From: Petunia secreta
Lineage: Eukaryota > Streptophyta > Magnoliopsida > Solanales > Solanaceae
Assembly: GCA_029990175.1 (NCBI GenBank)
Contig: JARKIP010000065.1
Span: 29,056,501 to 29,120,500 of the forward strand
Direction: 5' to 3'
DNA length: 64,000 bases
In this document: piece after piece, positions 1 to 12,252 of the stretch
Layout: each line of letters begins with the position of its first letter
Position numbering within the stretch: position 1 is the first letter of the stretch
The notes under the pieces: model-generated
What the model was told of the DNA's origin: nothing
What the model saw: only the letters and a program-made list of their open reading frames with translations
The model's database searches: none
Made by a program: the position numbers and the translations under genes

Positions 1-80
1 ACATACACAGCAGTGTTATAAACCTGCTGATGTGCTGTCCTGATGACCTGATCTGCAGCCTGCAAACCCTGTAGTCTAAC
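1..80 (-). pseudogene. Distal part of Ogre-like ORF1, cut off by the 18 kb insertion
   Basis: Read on the minus strand, these bases continue the ORF1 coding frame that stops at the insertion point at 18144. Joining 18148-18144 to base 75 keeps the frame open for about 25 codons to the window edge. The translated residues align with the region after the coiled coil of the plus-strand ORF1 near 62400-62470, sharing a Q-V-Y-x-x-A-x-Y-V pattern. Bases 76-80 (CTAAC) are the target-site duplication of the inserted element. The rest of this element lies to the left of the window. Confidence 0.8.
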
Positions 81-3000
81 TGTTGAACCCCAAAAATTAC
101 CCTTTCTTTAGGAAAACATAGGTTTCGGGTATATTATTCAACAAAATGGGATTCCAAAGGGTTTCTTTGGAGTCGCCACCTAATTTAAGGACTATTAGGA
201 ACCAATTGTTAATTAAAGAGTGCAATTATTCCCTTTACTTTAAAGGAAATTAAATAAATTCAGAGATTCTTAGGTAAGTGGTTCTTTTAAATTCGAAAGA
301 AGGTCCCTTGCGGGAGCACTTTCGAAAATCCGCTAAATGCGGTTAATCCGGCGGTTTTCACGACTTTATTAAGGATACTATAACTGATATAAATAAGATA
401 AGATTTAAATTATGCCGATACTTAGATAAATAAATGACCCAATTTAAGATTAACTAAATGGATAATGAAATAATGATCAATTGATTAATTAATAAAATAA
501 GTAAAGGTTAAATGAAGTTAGATAATTAAATAAAACAAACTAGATACATAGTTAGATAATAATAAAGGATTAATTAATTGATTGAATAAATAGAAAAATA
601 AATAAGCAAATAAATAACTTAATTAAATAAATGAATACTTATCAATTTTAATTAAGTAAAGGAATAAATGAATAATAATTGATTAAATAAATAAATAAAT
701 ATTTAATGGGTTAAATAAATGATTAATTGAAATTAGATAAATTAGATTAAGTAAATAGATAGAAAATGAATTTTAATAAAATAATGAATAAATATAATTA
801 ATTAATTAACTAAATAAATGAATTAGATTAAATAATTGAATATTTAATATAATAAATAAATAAGAAATTCAAATGCAAATTATGATGAAGGTACGATTTT
901 TAGTCCAATTTGATTTTGCATTCATTAATTGACAAAAATTCTAAACATCCATAAATTAATTGGCGATTCGAAAAGAAAGGATGCAAAGCATTCATATATA
1001 AAAAAACAATTTAAGTGATTTACAATAGTTATTCACAATTCAAATATCATTTTCTATCCTACCGGGCTACTAATCTGGTCTATGGGGAAATCCTATACAA
1101 CATCCATTTTCTAAGGGAGCAGGAAAAGATAGAGTTTAGAAGATAGAACCCGGGAGCACAAACTCAATCACTGAGTCTTGAACTTTGTGATTTTCACTTT
1201 TTCTTTTACATTTTCGGGGATATCAAGTCCCGAAAATGCGAAGCGGAGCAAATAACTTCAAATGCACGTAGCCATCCCCGATTTTGAGTTTTTGACCAAC
1301 TCGATCCCAAGGAGTATTTTCATGCCAAAGAAATGAGGAGAGAAAGATTAGCATCAACTCAAAATTATAATACACTAAAGCAACTTTTCATACTGTCAGT
1401 AAAAGAATAGTTATGCAAGCTCAAAGGTAGAAATTAAGCAAGCTCAGATATAGAAAACTTCTGCTTCTAATCACATAATATGGATCTGAACGAAACCCAT
1501 TTTAATAGGCAAATGGAACACTGAACCTTGATCTATTAACAGAACCAGAACCAAGAATGAACAAACTCTTTGGAACTTACATCAAATAGCAAAAGAAAAC
1601 ATGCTGAAGCTGAAACTGAAACTTAATTCAGGACAGACCATCTTTAATGAACGAGAGAGACATAGCTAAGGAACTAGCCCAAACTGTCTGAGACTTTTAT
1701 TTCAACATCTCATCTTCCATGAACCAAAAAGAAATTATAATACTCAGACGCAACCCAGATAATGAGAGAAAACGAGACAGAGATCTTTTACACACCGAGA
1801 TTGAAAAAGAACTAAACAAAGAGCCAAGCTTAAACTTGAAAGCACTATTACTTTGCAGCTTATATTACTAAATAGAACTGGGCTGAGTATTCTTATTTTT
1901 TTGGCTAATATACAAGCTGATAACCCAAGACAACCACACACTTACAAAAAAAAAAAAAAAAAAACTTCACTCTACATCAACTCCTATCCCTGACCAAATT
2001 ACTTGCACAAACACCATCTCTGGCCCTCTTGCAACTGCAGAAACAAGAACAGACCTGAACCTAATATAGCCTATTACTACTCCCTGCTACCAAGCACTCA
2101 ACCACACACAACTAAAAGAACTAACCAATACCTCCCTGAAACCTGCAGCAAGCACAGAGCAACATTAACAACCCCTTTACTGACTCCTGGAAATACCTAG
2201 GATCCTCCTCTTACCCCTGCAACCTGCACACTCATTCACCTGAACTCCAGCCAGATTCCTAAGTTTCTATGCTCCTTCCTTAACCATCTCTATCTTCTTC
2301 TTTCCAGAAACAAACTACAAACACAGCACACCCTCACACTACCTATAAGCCACTCCACCACATTTTCAACACCTCTCCAAAACCAACCAGAGCACATTGC
2401 TCCAGATCTTCGCCTAGAACCATCCTGAAACCACCTGCATCACCATCCTATACCCCTGGACCAACAAACCTACCAGCAACTCCTTTGAAACAGCCCCATT
2501 GCTTCCTGACTACTCCCTGCATACTCTTTGAGCTCATCACTCACCTTGACAGCCTCCAAAACAAACTACCCAACCCAGGACTCCTTTACACACCTGCACC
2601 TACACACTTACAGACCACCTCAAACAACCCCTGAACAAAGAACCAATCAAGAAGACCAAGATCTGGGAATTACACCAAGCTGACTTTAAGAAGATATAGC
2701 CCCCAAAAAAAAATAAAAATAGACTACAACTTGCAGGCCAGAAGCACTTAAACAGAACAGGCTACAACTGGAGAATTAACTTAGGAAAACAAGGGAAAGC
2801 TGAAATAAATTTAAAACTAACTCAATCCAATAAAAGAAAACAGGAAGACAGAATTGAACCAGGGAAAACACTCCAATATTCCAGCTTCAGCATCTTAATT
2901 AACAAAGAGGAGAAGAAAAGATCTTAAACAAAACCCAGAACACAAGACAAGAATCCTTGCCCCTTTGAACAAACTGAAATCCCTTTTAAAACTCATACTT

Positions 3001-4432
3001 CTAATCATGCCATTGTTTTCAACTAAACACATTATCTCAGATACTAACTAAAGATTACATCTTTCACTTCAATCTTCAAATAACAGGATAAATTTAAGAA
3101 CAAATCTTTTATTTTCTTAAGTACATCAAGATTATACTTTTACTGGCTCGGAAGCAGCTCATGAATAAATGCGCCCTCTCTTTTTTAAGGACAAAATGAG
3201 ATCTTAACACTCTTAACTTATATGTTAAATACTAAGCTATGCTAACTCAAATACCATAAACTAGAATCAAGGCATGAACTTCAATTAAGTTAAACAGAAG
3301 AAACTATAGAGACCTAAACAAACCAATAGAAAGATCATAACTTTAAACTAAGGTGCTAAACACATATAGTTCTTCGCATAAAACATATTACATTTAGGAA
3401 GAAACTAATAGAACAAGAGATGTTAATGTGAGATTGTTACCTCTTGCGGAGCAGTGAGCTAAGGCGTCGATCCGAAGAATGTGAGTCAACACAAAAGCGA
3501 CTCGAGCGAGGTCGACGACTCGAACAAGGTCGACGACTAGAAAGGATAAATGACGACACAAAGCCGAAAGCGACGCTCCGACTCGAAAACAGAAAACTAA
3601 AATGCTATATGGATATCTTTATTTTCAACTGAGAGAAAAATATATAATGTATATAAAATGCTGCCATTTTTGTTTTTGTAAAATTCCGGACCCCCTTAAA
3701 CCCTACCAGAAATGCTAAATATATAGTAGAAGCTTAGGGTTTTACCTTGGCTCCCAAAATCTAAAAAATACCCTCCTTGTTTTTGATCCCCGCCCTTATG
3801 AGATAAGGGTGAGAGGGTCAAAATGTGCCCCTCTCGTCCTTATCCCAAAAGAAAAGGATCAACGGCCTGGATTATCTCGATTCAGAACGAGTGGATCAGA
3901 TCTTGTGCCCGTTGCTAGAAAAACAAGTGAGAAAACTCCAAAAGCACAGCTGGAAAAGCTACATTTGTCCAGCACAATCGTACGGAAAAGAAAGAGTTTT
4001 TGGATCGGGCTTTGCTGTGGGTCGCGGGGGGAAACGGGTTGGGGGAATTGGGTTCGGATAAGGGAAATGGGTCGCAGGGATTTTCTGGGAACGGGTTAAG
4101 AGAAATGAGGAGGAGTGTGTGCGTGTATTGTGTATGTATATAGGGGTTGCAGAAATAGGCTGGGTTTAAGAGGGAGGAGCAAAAATAGCCCCTTTTTTTT
4201 AAAGATGATTAATTAAATAGAAATATTGCGCGAGTGGGCTAGGAATTAAGCTAGGAACTGTTTTAACCTTCTTTTGAAATTAGCTAATTTACTCTAATTA
4301 AATTTAATTAATTAATCTCAATTCAAATAATTTTAATTATCTAATTCTAATTTTAATTTTATTTTAATAATTGATTCTCATTTAAATAATTTAGCCGCTA
4401 ATTATATCTCGGGACGAAATTGGGTGTCAACA
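81..4432 (-). repeat. 3' LTR of the 18 kb element (4352 bp)
   Basis: It matches 13808-18143 along its whole length with scattered substitutions, roughly 1-2% by eye. Near 3500 it keeps an 18-bp GA-rich tandem unit that the other copy lacks. Bases 420-870 are a low-complexity block of AAAT/TAAT words. Small open frames in both LTR copies (for example 1744-1941 and 3809-4099) have no recognisable product and are not called. Confidence 0.95.
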
Positions 4433-4445
4433 GCTGCCCCTCTTT
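4433..4445 (-). other. Polypurine tract of the 18 kb element
   Basis: On the minus strand this reads AAAGAGGGGCAGC directly before the TGTTGACACC start of the 3' LTR. That is the expected position and composition for the plus-strand priming site of an LTR retrotransposon. Confidence 0.85.
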
Positions 4446-4925
4446 ACCTGAAAAGGATGAAAGAGTTTTCAGGGAAAAGAAAGTTGACGGGAAACCAATT
4501 TTGTCACGACAAAGCCAAGTACTTTGATTCCAATGACCAAAGTGCGAGGCTTGAGGACATGGCCGAACTCCGGTTTCCGAGTTGCCTACATATCTCGGGC
4601 TGAAAGAGAATCAGGCCATATGTAGTTCAACGACACTTAGACACGAAGACTCGCACGCTTGACAAAAGAAAGGACGCACGAATAGGAATGAATTCAAACT
4701 GACGCCTAATCTGAAATGAAAGATTAGGTAAAACTTGCTTGCTCGAGTGCGATTCTTCAGATCTTCGTTGACGAGTCTAGCTCATATCAACGATTGCCCC
4801 AGTTCACTATAATTCTGTAAAGACTTAACAAACGGTAAGCGAGCAACTGCTAATACACTATAATAATTGAAATAAGAAATAAATAAAGGTATAATATAGA
4901 ATTGTAAATGCTGGTTGTGACGCTC
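4446..4925. other. Non-coding 3' interior of the 18 kb element
   Basis: No gene is seen. It holds one diverged copy (near 4560-4630) of the TTGCCTACATATCTCGGG / GAATCAGG / TAGTTC module that recurs at 7140-7510. Confidence 0.6.
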
Positions 4926-5580
4926 AATAAGTTCTTCTCTCGATCAACTGACGAGATGCTCCGCCCGGAGAACCTTTAGGCTGATCATTATTGGTAGGAT
5001 CAATAACAAAAGAGCCTTCAATTGCTTATGATAGGCTTCAGAACAAGGCCTCCAATTGCTTATGGTAGGCTTCAATGCTAATGAAGTCTTCGCTTGCTCA
5101 CGATAGACTTGATAATAAAACCTTCGATTGCTTACGGTAGGATCAATAATAAAAGAGCCTTCGATTGCTTATGATAGGCTTCAGAATAAGGCCTCCAATT
5201 GCTTATGACCGGCTTCAAATGCTAATGAAGTCTTCGCTTGCTCACGATAGACTTGATAATAAGACCCCTGATTGCTTACGGTAGGATCAATGATAAAAGA
5301 GCCTTCAATTGCTTATGATAGGCTTCAAAATAAGGCCTCCAATTGCTTATGGTAGGCTTCAATGCTAATGAAGTCTTCGCTTGCTCACAATAGACTTGAT
5401 AATAAGATCCTCTGATTGCTTACGGTAGGATCAATAATAAAAGAGCCTTCAATTGCTTATGATAGGCTTCAAAATAAGGCCTCTAATTGCTTATGGTAGG
5501 CTTCAATGCTAATGAAGTCTTCGCTTGCTCACGATAGACTTGATAATAAGGCCACCGATTGCTTACGGTAGGCATGACGT
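4926..5580. repeat. Tandem array of about 144-bp units
   Basis: The word AATGCTAATGAAGTCTTCGC recurs at 5074, 5219, 5361 and 5505, giving periods of 145, 142 and 144. Each unit is built from 40-50 bp sub-repeats based on ATTGCTTATGATAGGCTTC and its variants. About 4.5 copies are present. Confidence 0.9.
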
Positions 5581-5639
5581 AATTTGTAAGTGCAAGGTGC
5601 AATATCTTTGATAAATTATCTTCCAATCAACTGGCGAAA

Positions 5640-6200
5640 CAATAAAGCAAGTGCGAAGGCATAGTGCAAATCCTTTTCAACAAGCATGACAAATCAAACT
5701 GGCAAGCCGATCGGGCATGAAGCAAGGAGGGTCTTGGGGTTGATTGTCGAACAAATCAGCTGGCGAACCGGTCCGGCACGAAGCAAGGAGGGTCTCGGGA
5801 CTGACCTGTTAACCTGAAAAGTAAAACAAGACGTAATACAAAGAAAATGCAAAGGCATAATTTAAAGCAAGTGCAAAGCAATTTGAACAATCTTGACAAA
5901 TCAACTGGCAAGCCGGTCGGGCACACAGCAAGGAGGGTCTTGGAATTGATTGTCTACAAATCAGCTGGTGATCCGATCCGGTACAAAGCAAGGAGGGTCT
6001 CAGGGCTGACCTGTTAACCTGAAAGTAAAGCAAGTTATAATATAAAAGCAAGTGCAAAGGCATAATTGAAAGCAGGTGCAAAGCAATTTAGCGTAAAATG
6101 TAAAGCAACGCAAAAGCGATTTAGCGAATCAATAGGCGTGAAAGTCCAACAAGGGAGAAGCCCCGCCTGGTGGTCAACCTGAAAGAGTAAAACAAGGAAT
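5640..6200. repeat. Second repeat block, period about 206 bp
   Basis: AAATCAACTGGCAAGCCG-type words start near 5691 and 5898. GCAAGGAGGGTCT recurs within each unit, and CTGACCTGTTAACCTGAAA closes the units near 5815 and 6015. At least two units are clear. Degenerate GCAAGTGCAAAG words continue to about 6240. No gene is present. Confidence 0.75.
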
Positions 6201-6240
6201 TAACTTTTTTAAAGCAAGTGCAAAGCAGAGTAGTGCGGAA

Positions 6241-6999
6241 ATGTAGTCAGTGCGATAGCCATTGATAAATCAATTGGCGAGATAATCCAGCAAGGATGGC
6301 CTTGTGCGGATTATCAACTAAAACAAGGCGATGCCCTATTTGGCTTAGTTTTGAAAACACAAAACCAGCCTCGGCTTTGTCGCCTATTAGGGATGAAAGT
6401 CATAGGGGTAGAAATGCCGCCTGTTCGACAATAACTCATGACAAAGCATAATGCTTTATGAAAAAGGCAATGCGACGCAATCTGCAAGGCAACTTTGGAC
6501 GCGCGTTCAATAAATTGTTCATCCACAATGCGAATGATCCTTTCATTGCAAGTTTTCATGTTCCTGCTCTCAAAGAAAATTTTGTTAGTTTTGGGGAGGG
6601 GTGTTTGATTTGTGCTGATTCATCTTGAACTCGCTGCCGCTGCTCCCTCATTCTTCTTTAGATTTGGGCTTGCAAATTATACTCAGAGACTTTATTTATG
6701 AACTCAATATTGTATAATATTTTAAGATAGAGGCAAGATAAAGTAATTTGATAAAATAAATAATCATTGATACACGACCGAAGTTATAATGCCTTTAAAA
6801 TTTCTACTTTAACTCAAACTCATGACATATCTTGAAATAAACTGAACGTCATTTGTCTTTGCAACTTACGCTAATCTCGAATACTTTTAGAACTTTGCCA
6901 CTTAATCCTTTGATAAGCCAAACCAATTTTTGCAAAAATCTGCCCCAGTTATAATCTTTATGCCTTCGAACTCTTTTGCAAAATTTGCCCCAGTTTCTA
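6241..6999. other. Non-coding 3' interior of the 18 kb element
   Basis: I see no gene or strong repeat here, only AT-rich sequence between the 206-bp repeat block and the TGCCCCAGTT repeats that follow. Short open frames such as 6314-6559 on minus have no recognisable domain. Confidence 0.5.
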
Positions 7000-7515
7000 T
7001 CTTCCATATCTTCAAATTATCTTTGCAAAAATTGCCCCAGTTGCTATCTCTCGAATCTTCGAATTATCTTGGCAAAATTGCCCCGGTTGCTTGCCTTAGA
7101 AGAGACTGAAAATTTTAATATTATGGAGTCGAGCCCGTTAAGAGCGCCTACGTATCCCTCCACGGGAATCAGACTGTGCGTAGTTCTGCTTACATAAAGA
7201 TTTTTTTTTTTGGAAAAATATGGCAATCTAAGTACAAAGCCGCATCCGAATTGGAAAATCCACACATCTGCCCAGATGCATAGTTCGGCATTACATCACA
7301 AAAGATAAACAAGCCTAAAGTGTTACAATGTTTTGACCGAATCCGACGGGGATTGCCTACTTATCCTGTTGCCATTCCAGGAATCAGGTCAGAAGTAGTT
7401 CAAAAATACATAAAAGAGGAAATAGGGGATTCCTGTGCTAGTGCAACCGAACTCTATATGAGTTGCCTACGTATCCCACCTCGGGAATCAGGTTACGCGT
7501 AGTTCGCATTACATC
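7000..7515. repeat. TGCCCCAGTT and TGCCTACGTATCCC module repeats
   Basis: TTGCCCCAGTT/TTGCCCCGGTT recurs about every 60 bp from 6985 to 7090. Then a module of CCTACGTATCCC, CGGGAATCAG and CGTAGTTC appears near 7147-7190 and 7465-7505, with a weaker copy near 7355-7400. All lie between the pol remnant and the polypurine tract. Confidence 0.7.
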
Positions 7516-7554
7516 AAAGATTACATTCAAAAACCATGCTAACTTGCGATTGCC

Positions 7555-7760
7555 TCAGACATAGTATCTTTTGACAGCATCTGCGTTGATTGCTTTTGGC
7601 CAAACTTGACCATCCATTTCGGCCAGAATCAGTGCTCCTCCGGACAAAACCCGATGAACCACATATGGACCTTGCCAATTCGGTGCAAATTTGCCCCCTT
7701 GCTTCTTCTTGATTAGGAAAGATCTTCTTTAGCACCAATTGCCCCGGTTTGAAGTAAACT
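7555..7760 (-). pseudogene. Remnant of the pol 3' end (integrase C-terminal tail)
   Basis: On the minus strand, codons read K-P-G-Q-L-V-L-K-K, then F-A-P-N-W-Q-G-P-Y-V-V, and end N-A-D-A-V-K-R-Y-Y-V with a TGA at 7557-7555. This is the characteristic C-terminus of Tat-type integrases. One extra G in the run at 7694-7698 shifts the frame between the first two motifs. Nothing recognisable as protease, reverse transcriptase, RNase H or the integrase catalytic core lies between here and gag, so most of pol is deleted. The call rests on motif order, since only about 65 codons remain. Confidence 0.75.
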
Positions 7761-8279
7761 ATTCAAATCTTCTCTTTGTGCATTCAACACCTTCCAACTT
7801 ATCTTCTTGAATGGTTTCTCAAATAAAGGACTTCCATTTGTATAGACAAACCGCTTCGGCTCCAATTGCCGGCAAATAAAGCTGCCCCAGTTTGAAGTTC
7901 TAACAGTAATGTAATATCCAAAGAGTGCAAAAAGTAACCTTTCAGTGCATCATCCTTAAATCGTTCAGCTGTTTCGTTATAGATCACAAGCAAAGTTCAA
8001 GCAGGTTTTGTTTTTAATTTGAAACAGTAGTAAGTATATTAATCAGAAGCAAATAATAAAGCACATAAATAGTTAAAGTATAGCAAAATAATAAGGTAGG
8101 AATGCAGTGCATTTGTTTATTCAAAACCTAATTTAGGGAGCCATACGACATAAAAGTAAACATGCAGGATTTAAAAGAGTTATTTTAAAGACGTAAACAT
8201 AAACATAAACAAAGTGCAAAACACAGTTCAGGGCCTCAAGCTGACTGTGATGCCAAAACAAAAATAACGAGTTCATTCA
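7761..8279. other. Spacer between gag and the pol remnant
   Basis: No domain is recognisable on either strand. The stretch is T/A-rich and spans the place where protease, reverse transcriptase and most of integrase would be expected in a complete element, so the deletion junction lies in it or at its edges. Confidence 0.5.
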
Positions 8280-10634
8280 TCAAGTCTCTTTTGGACCACA
8301 TGTCCAATTAACCATCACATCACTTGGTTCAGCATTCTGCACATGTGGCTCTTTCTCAAAATCTTCAATAGTTGCACTGCATTTCAATCCATCATTCAAG
8401 AATAGGCTGCCAACACTTTCAATTAAATTCTGCATGGCCATTACTGGTGCTCGGACAAATGACTGGTTCAATGGTAAAAGAGACTGTGGTATGACACTAG
8501 TCGGCTTCTTCTCAGACTCAGTCTTTTCCATCTTTCCTTCAGCGGGGTTGCCCCCTAGGCCAAAAGTTCCCTCATTCTTTGGCAATAGAGTTAGTGCTTG
8601 CTTAGGTACCTTAAAAGCAATATTATCAACCTTTACATCATAGATAGAGACTATGGTGCCCTTCAGATTTGGTTCTTCCTCAAGAGAAATCATATTAACT
8701 GCATTGTTACCATGATTGGGAAGAGGATTATCATGCACATTTGGCTGAGTGCCGGTGAGTTGAATGGTGCCTGCTTTGATTAAACCCTCGACCTTGTCTT
8801 TGAAAGTATAACATCTCTCAATATCATGGCCGGCTGCCCCTGAGTGATAAGCACAGTGCTTATTTGCATCATACCATTTTGGAGGTGGGTTTGGAGTGTT
8901 ATCAGGGATAGGCTGCACAACTCCCGCATTTCTTAATCTCTCAAAAAGCTGGCCATATGACTCGGCTATGGGAGTATAGGTTTTGGTTGCTCTCTTTTCG
9001 TAATTCTGATTAAACCCTTGCACATTGGGACGAACAGGAGGACGAGGCTGGTAATTCTGGGGTGCTTGAAAATTTGGCTGACGAGGGTATTGATTAGGTG
9101 CATGTGCTCTAGGTTAGTAGTAATTTGCTTGTGCATTGTAAACCGGATAAGGAACAGATGGCATCTGGTAGTGAGTGGGGTAATTTGGATAATATGGGCT
9201 TTGGTAGGTAGGAAAAGCAGACGAATTGTCAAAATTCAACTTTTCAACCGGTCGACGCTCGATATCCCCCAAAACAGCTCCCACTTCCTCTTTCTTCTTT
9301 TTGTTAAAGCCATTACCAGACCCATACTGGATTGCCTTACTTGTAGCTTGCAAAGCGGTTAAATTTGTGATCCTACCCGATTTCAAACCAGCTTCATACA
9401 TCTCCCCCGTTTTCACTAGATTGGCAAAAGTAGAGTTAGTCATGGATGCCATTCGATCATAGTAGAATTCATCCAATGTCTCGATGAAATGTCCCACAAA
9501 CTCTTCCTCACTCATGGGAGGCTTAACTTTGCCCGCCTCACTCCTCCAACGTACCGCGTATTCCCTAAAAGTCTCGGTCGGCTTCTTCTTAAACCTTGCA
9601 ATAGCCAACCGATCTAATGGTATTTCAGCATAGAAACCAAAACGCTCCATGAAGTCGTGAGCCATACTCCTCCAGTTGATCCATTTTAAGGGATCTTGTT
9701 CGGAGTACCAGTCTAAAGCTTCGCCTTCAAGACTATGAATGAATGATTTCATACGGAGCTCTTCATTCTTCCCCACTCCCAAGGTTTCACAGTACCTTCT
9801 CAAATGGGCTCGGGGGTTGCCTTTGCCATCAAACTTAACAAACGTTGGTACTTTGTATCCTTCTGGGTATTCAATCCCAGGATAAACGCACAAGTCTTCA
9901 TATTCTAGACTTTCCTTGTCCTTGCCTTTTGACGCTTTGCTAAGAGCACTCATCACCCAACCTTGTACCCTTTTTTCCAAATCTTCAACTCCATCGACTG
10001 CTTTTTCGGCTCTTCTAACACCATTTTGAAACTTCACATAAGGAGGATTGGTGTAATCATCAATTTGCACAATAGGAACATCTTGCCCGCCAGATACCGC
10101 CACTTGGACTAAGGGTGCGGGTGGATTTTCAGTATAAGCTTGCGGGATGGGTTCATTTTGGTAAGTGGAGGTTTGGTATGGATATGGAGTGTTTGTCTGA
10201 TAATAAGTATTGGCAGGGTGCGGGGTGTATGATGGCTGTTGTTGATGTGATGGGTAGATGGGTGGTCGGTTAATTGTTTGGCTAGATTGAGCGTTATTTG
10301 GGGGTGGAGCTTGGACAAATGGCAAGTTGCTTTGGTGGACTGGTGCTTTTAAAGAATTGTGGGTGTTCATATTGGCGACCCCATCAATTGAGTTCAGCGA
10401 TTGCCCCAGAGATTGCCCCATTTGAACCAGAGAGTGTGATGCATCGGGCCCACGCAGCGGCGTGTTTTTAGGAGTTTGCCCTTTTACCGCAGCCAGCTCA
10501 TCTTTTAGCATCTGTAGTTCCTTAGCCATTTCAAGAGTCAGTTCATCTTGAGCAATAATGACATTTCCTCTTGATGATTCAGGAGTTGCGAGATTTTTCT
10601 CGGTATTGCGAGGTTCATCATCTATTCCAGTCAT
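8280..10634 (-). pseudogene. gag: gag of the 18 kb element, one in-frame stop
   Basis: The structural Gag polyprotein would assemble the particle and bind element RNA. From the ATG at 10634 the frame is open for 506 codons to a TAA at 9116-9114. It then continues in the same frame, with no shift, to the stop at 8280, so a single nonsense codon splits a gene of about 784 codons. Residues 28-50 look helical and coiled. Residues 105-175 are rich in P, Y, Q, T and S. Residues 276-392 are a retrotransposon Gag capsid domain with G-E-A-L-D-W-Y, E-R-F and F-R-E-Y-A-V-R-W motifs. A zinc-knuckle-like C-x2-H-x5-H-x4-C lies at codons 594-608. No protease motif follows. The ATG choice is the first in frame and has only non-coding leader upstream. 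Confidence 0.9.
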
Positions 10635-10908
10635 TGTCAGTTGTGGAAATGTGTACCAGTATGCAGATTGGTCCTTTGTCCTTGTGTAATAGGAGTGATC
10701 AGCTAGCTTAAATCAACACAAATCAAACCTCTCTCTTGGGGATAAACAAAACAAAAGAAAAGTTCAAAAGTAGCTATGTTAGTTTGCATGTCATTGGCAA
10801 AATTGCACACAAATCACGTAGCGCGCATCACGTAGCGCTTTGCATTTTAAACAAGTTGACATGTGGCAAACACAAGTAGTGGAGCGTAAATGAAAATGCG
10901 AACGTTTC
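10635..10908. other. Leader sequence between gag and the solo LTR
   Basis: Non-coding. The last five bases (10904-10908, GTTTC) are one copy of the target duplication of the nested solo LTR. Confidence 0.6.
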
Positions 10909-12252
10909 TGTTGCTCCCAAACGCACACGCAAGTATACGTGGTCGACAAGTAATAAAGTGATAAGATGAGTATCGTTCCCACGAGGACTATGCAGACTGA
11001 GTTCTAGCAAACAATTTATTTAAACTATTCAGGGATCTTTTTCCAATAGTGATGATTTTATTAACTAAAGAACAGTAATTAAATGGTAGAAGTGAATTCA
11101 AATAATGGAGCAAAACTTGGTTGTTATCAGTAATAAGGAGACGATCCAGGGTCAGAGTTACAAACAATCCAGTTGAGTTTTCCAATTGATTCCACTTCTT
11201 AAATCCCGGGTTACTAACTAACAGATTAAATGTACCCGTGAAAACCTTTCAGTTCTTCACGGTCTATGCAGGCTACTCCAATCCCTATATGTCTATGGGT
11301 TGAATCACGTGCACGCATTAACGAATTCTGTAATTAGTTAAACTAGGCGAGCAAGTATATGTCTATCCTACTCACAAATTGGTTCCCCGATGCCCGGGTT
11401 CACAAACTAGTCCTATTCTTTCTTATTACGTAATTAAATTCTCTCTTTCGAGTTCAATCTAAAAACCATAGATAATGCGTAATAATCGGGCCCCGACAAT
11501 TACACAAGTGAAATCAAGAAAGAATAAGCAACCCGTTATGGGATTCAATTAATGGAAATCAATCTTCAAACATCAACCTTCATGTAATACTCTAACCCTA
11601 GAACGATAGTTTTAGCTACGCATACTCATAATAACAACACAAAGATTTAGTGTAATAATGAAATAATGATGTAATAGATTAATGGAAGGAAGAAAAACCC
11701 TTGTCTTGATGTTATGAGCTCTCAAAGTTGCTCCAAAGTCTGAACTCCTCTGAAAAACTAAGTAAAAGAGTATTTATAGAGTTTACAAACACCTAGTAAT
11801 AAGTTAGACCCAAGCCTAGACGAAATAGGAAGTCAAAATTCGCTCCAGGGGCGCCATAACGGGCGCCCCGCGCCCCCGATCGCGCAACACTAGGCAGAAG
11901 ACGTCGAAAGTCTCACGCTTTTGGGCTGCGTCGCACAAGAAAACGCGCAGGGACACTGGGCGCGGTGGGGCCCGCGGGGCATGCCCTACAGCGCCAGGCC
12001 AATTTTCGTGTTTTCTCGCTCCTTTGCTCGCTCGTGTCGTGCCTTCGTGTGCTCGATCCAATCCTCAATCAAAATCCAATCTTTTCTTGCTTAATCATGC
12101 TCTTTAAAGCTCCAATTACACTGCATAACAACCTACGCACGCACGACATAAAATCAGTGTAAAACCACAGTCACAAGCTATAAAACGAGCGAATAAGGTA
12201 CTAAAACGTGAGGAAATATTAAGGAAATATAGGCATAAAATGCCAAACATCA
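10909..12252 (-). mobile_element. Solo LTR (Athila-like), nested in the Tat-type leader
   Basis: This 1344-bp unit reads TGATGTTTGG...GGGAGCAACA on the minus strand. It is flanked by perfect 5-bp duplications GTTTC at 10904-10908 and 12253-12257. It has no internal domain or second LTR, so it is a solo LTR. On minus it carries a TATA-type box (CTCTATAAATACTC, near 11769-11782). Its 3' portion has a motif repeated in many plant elements (CGTGGGAACGATACTCATC, near 10968-10986). The TGATGT start and the GCAACA end after GCGTGTGCGTTTGG suggest the Athila lineage. That assignment is from memory of the family and is less certain than the boundaries. Confidence 0.88.

Noticed and set aside
1744..4099. 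Small open frames present in both LTRs (also 15472-17810)
   Set aside because: They recur only because the LTRs are duplicates. There is no domain, the frames overlap, and one copy differs by stops or indels.
4926..5580. CRISPR-like regular repeats
   Set aside because: These are plain tandem repeats in a plant retroelement without unique spacers.
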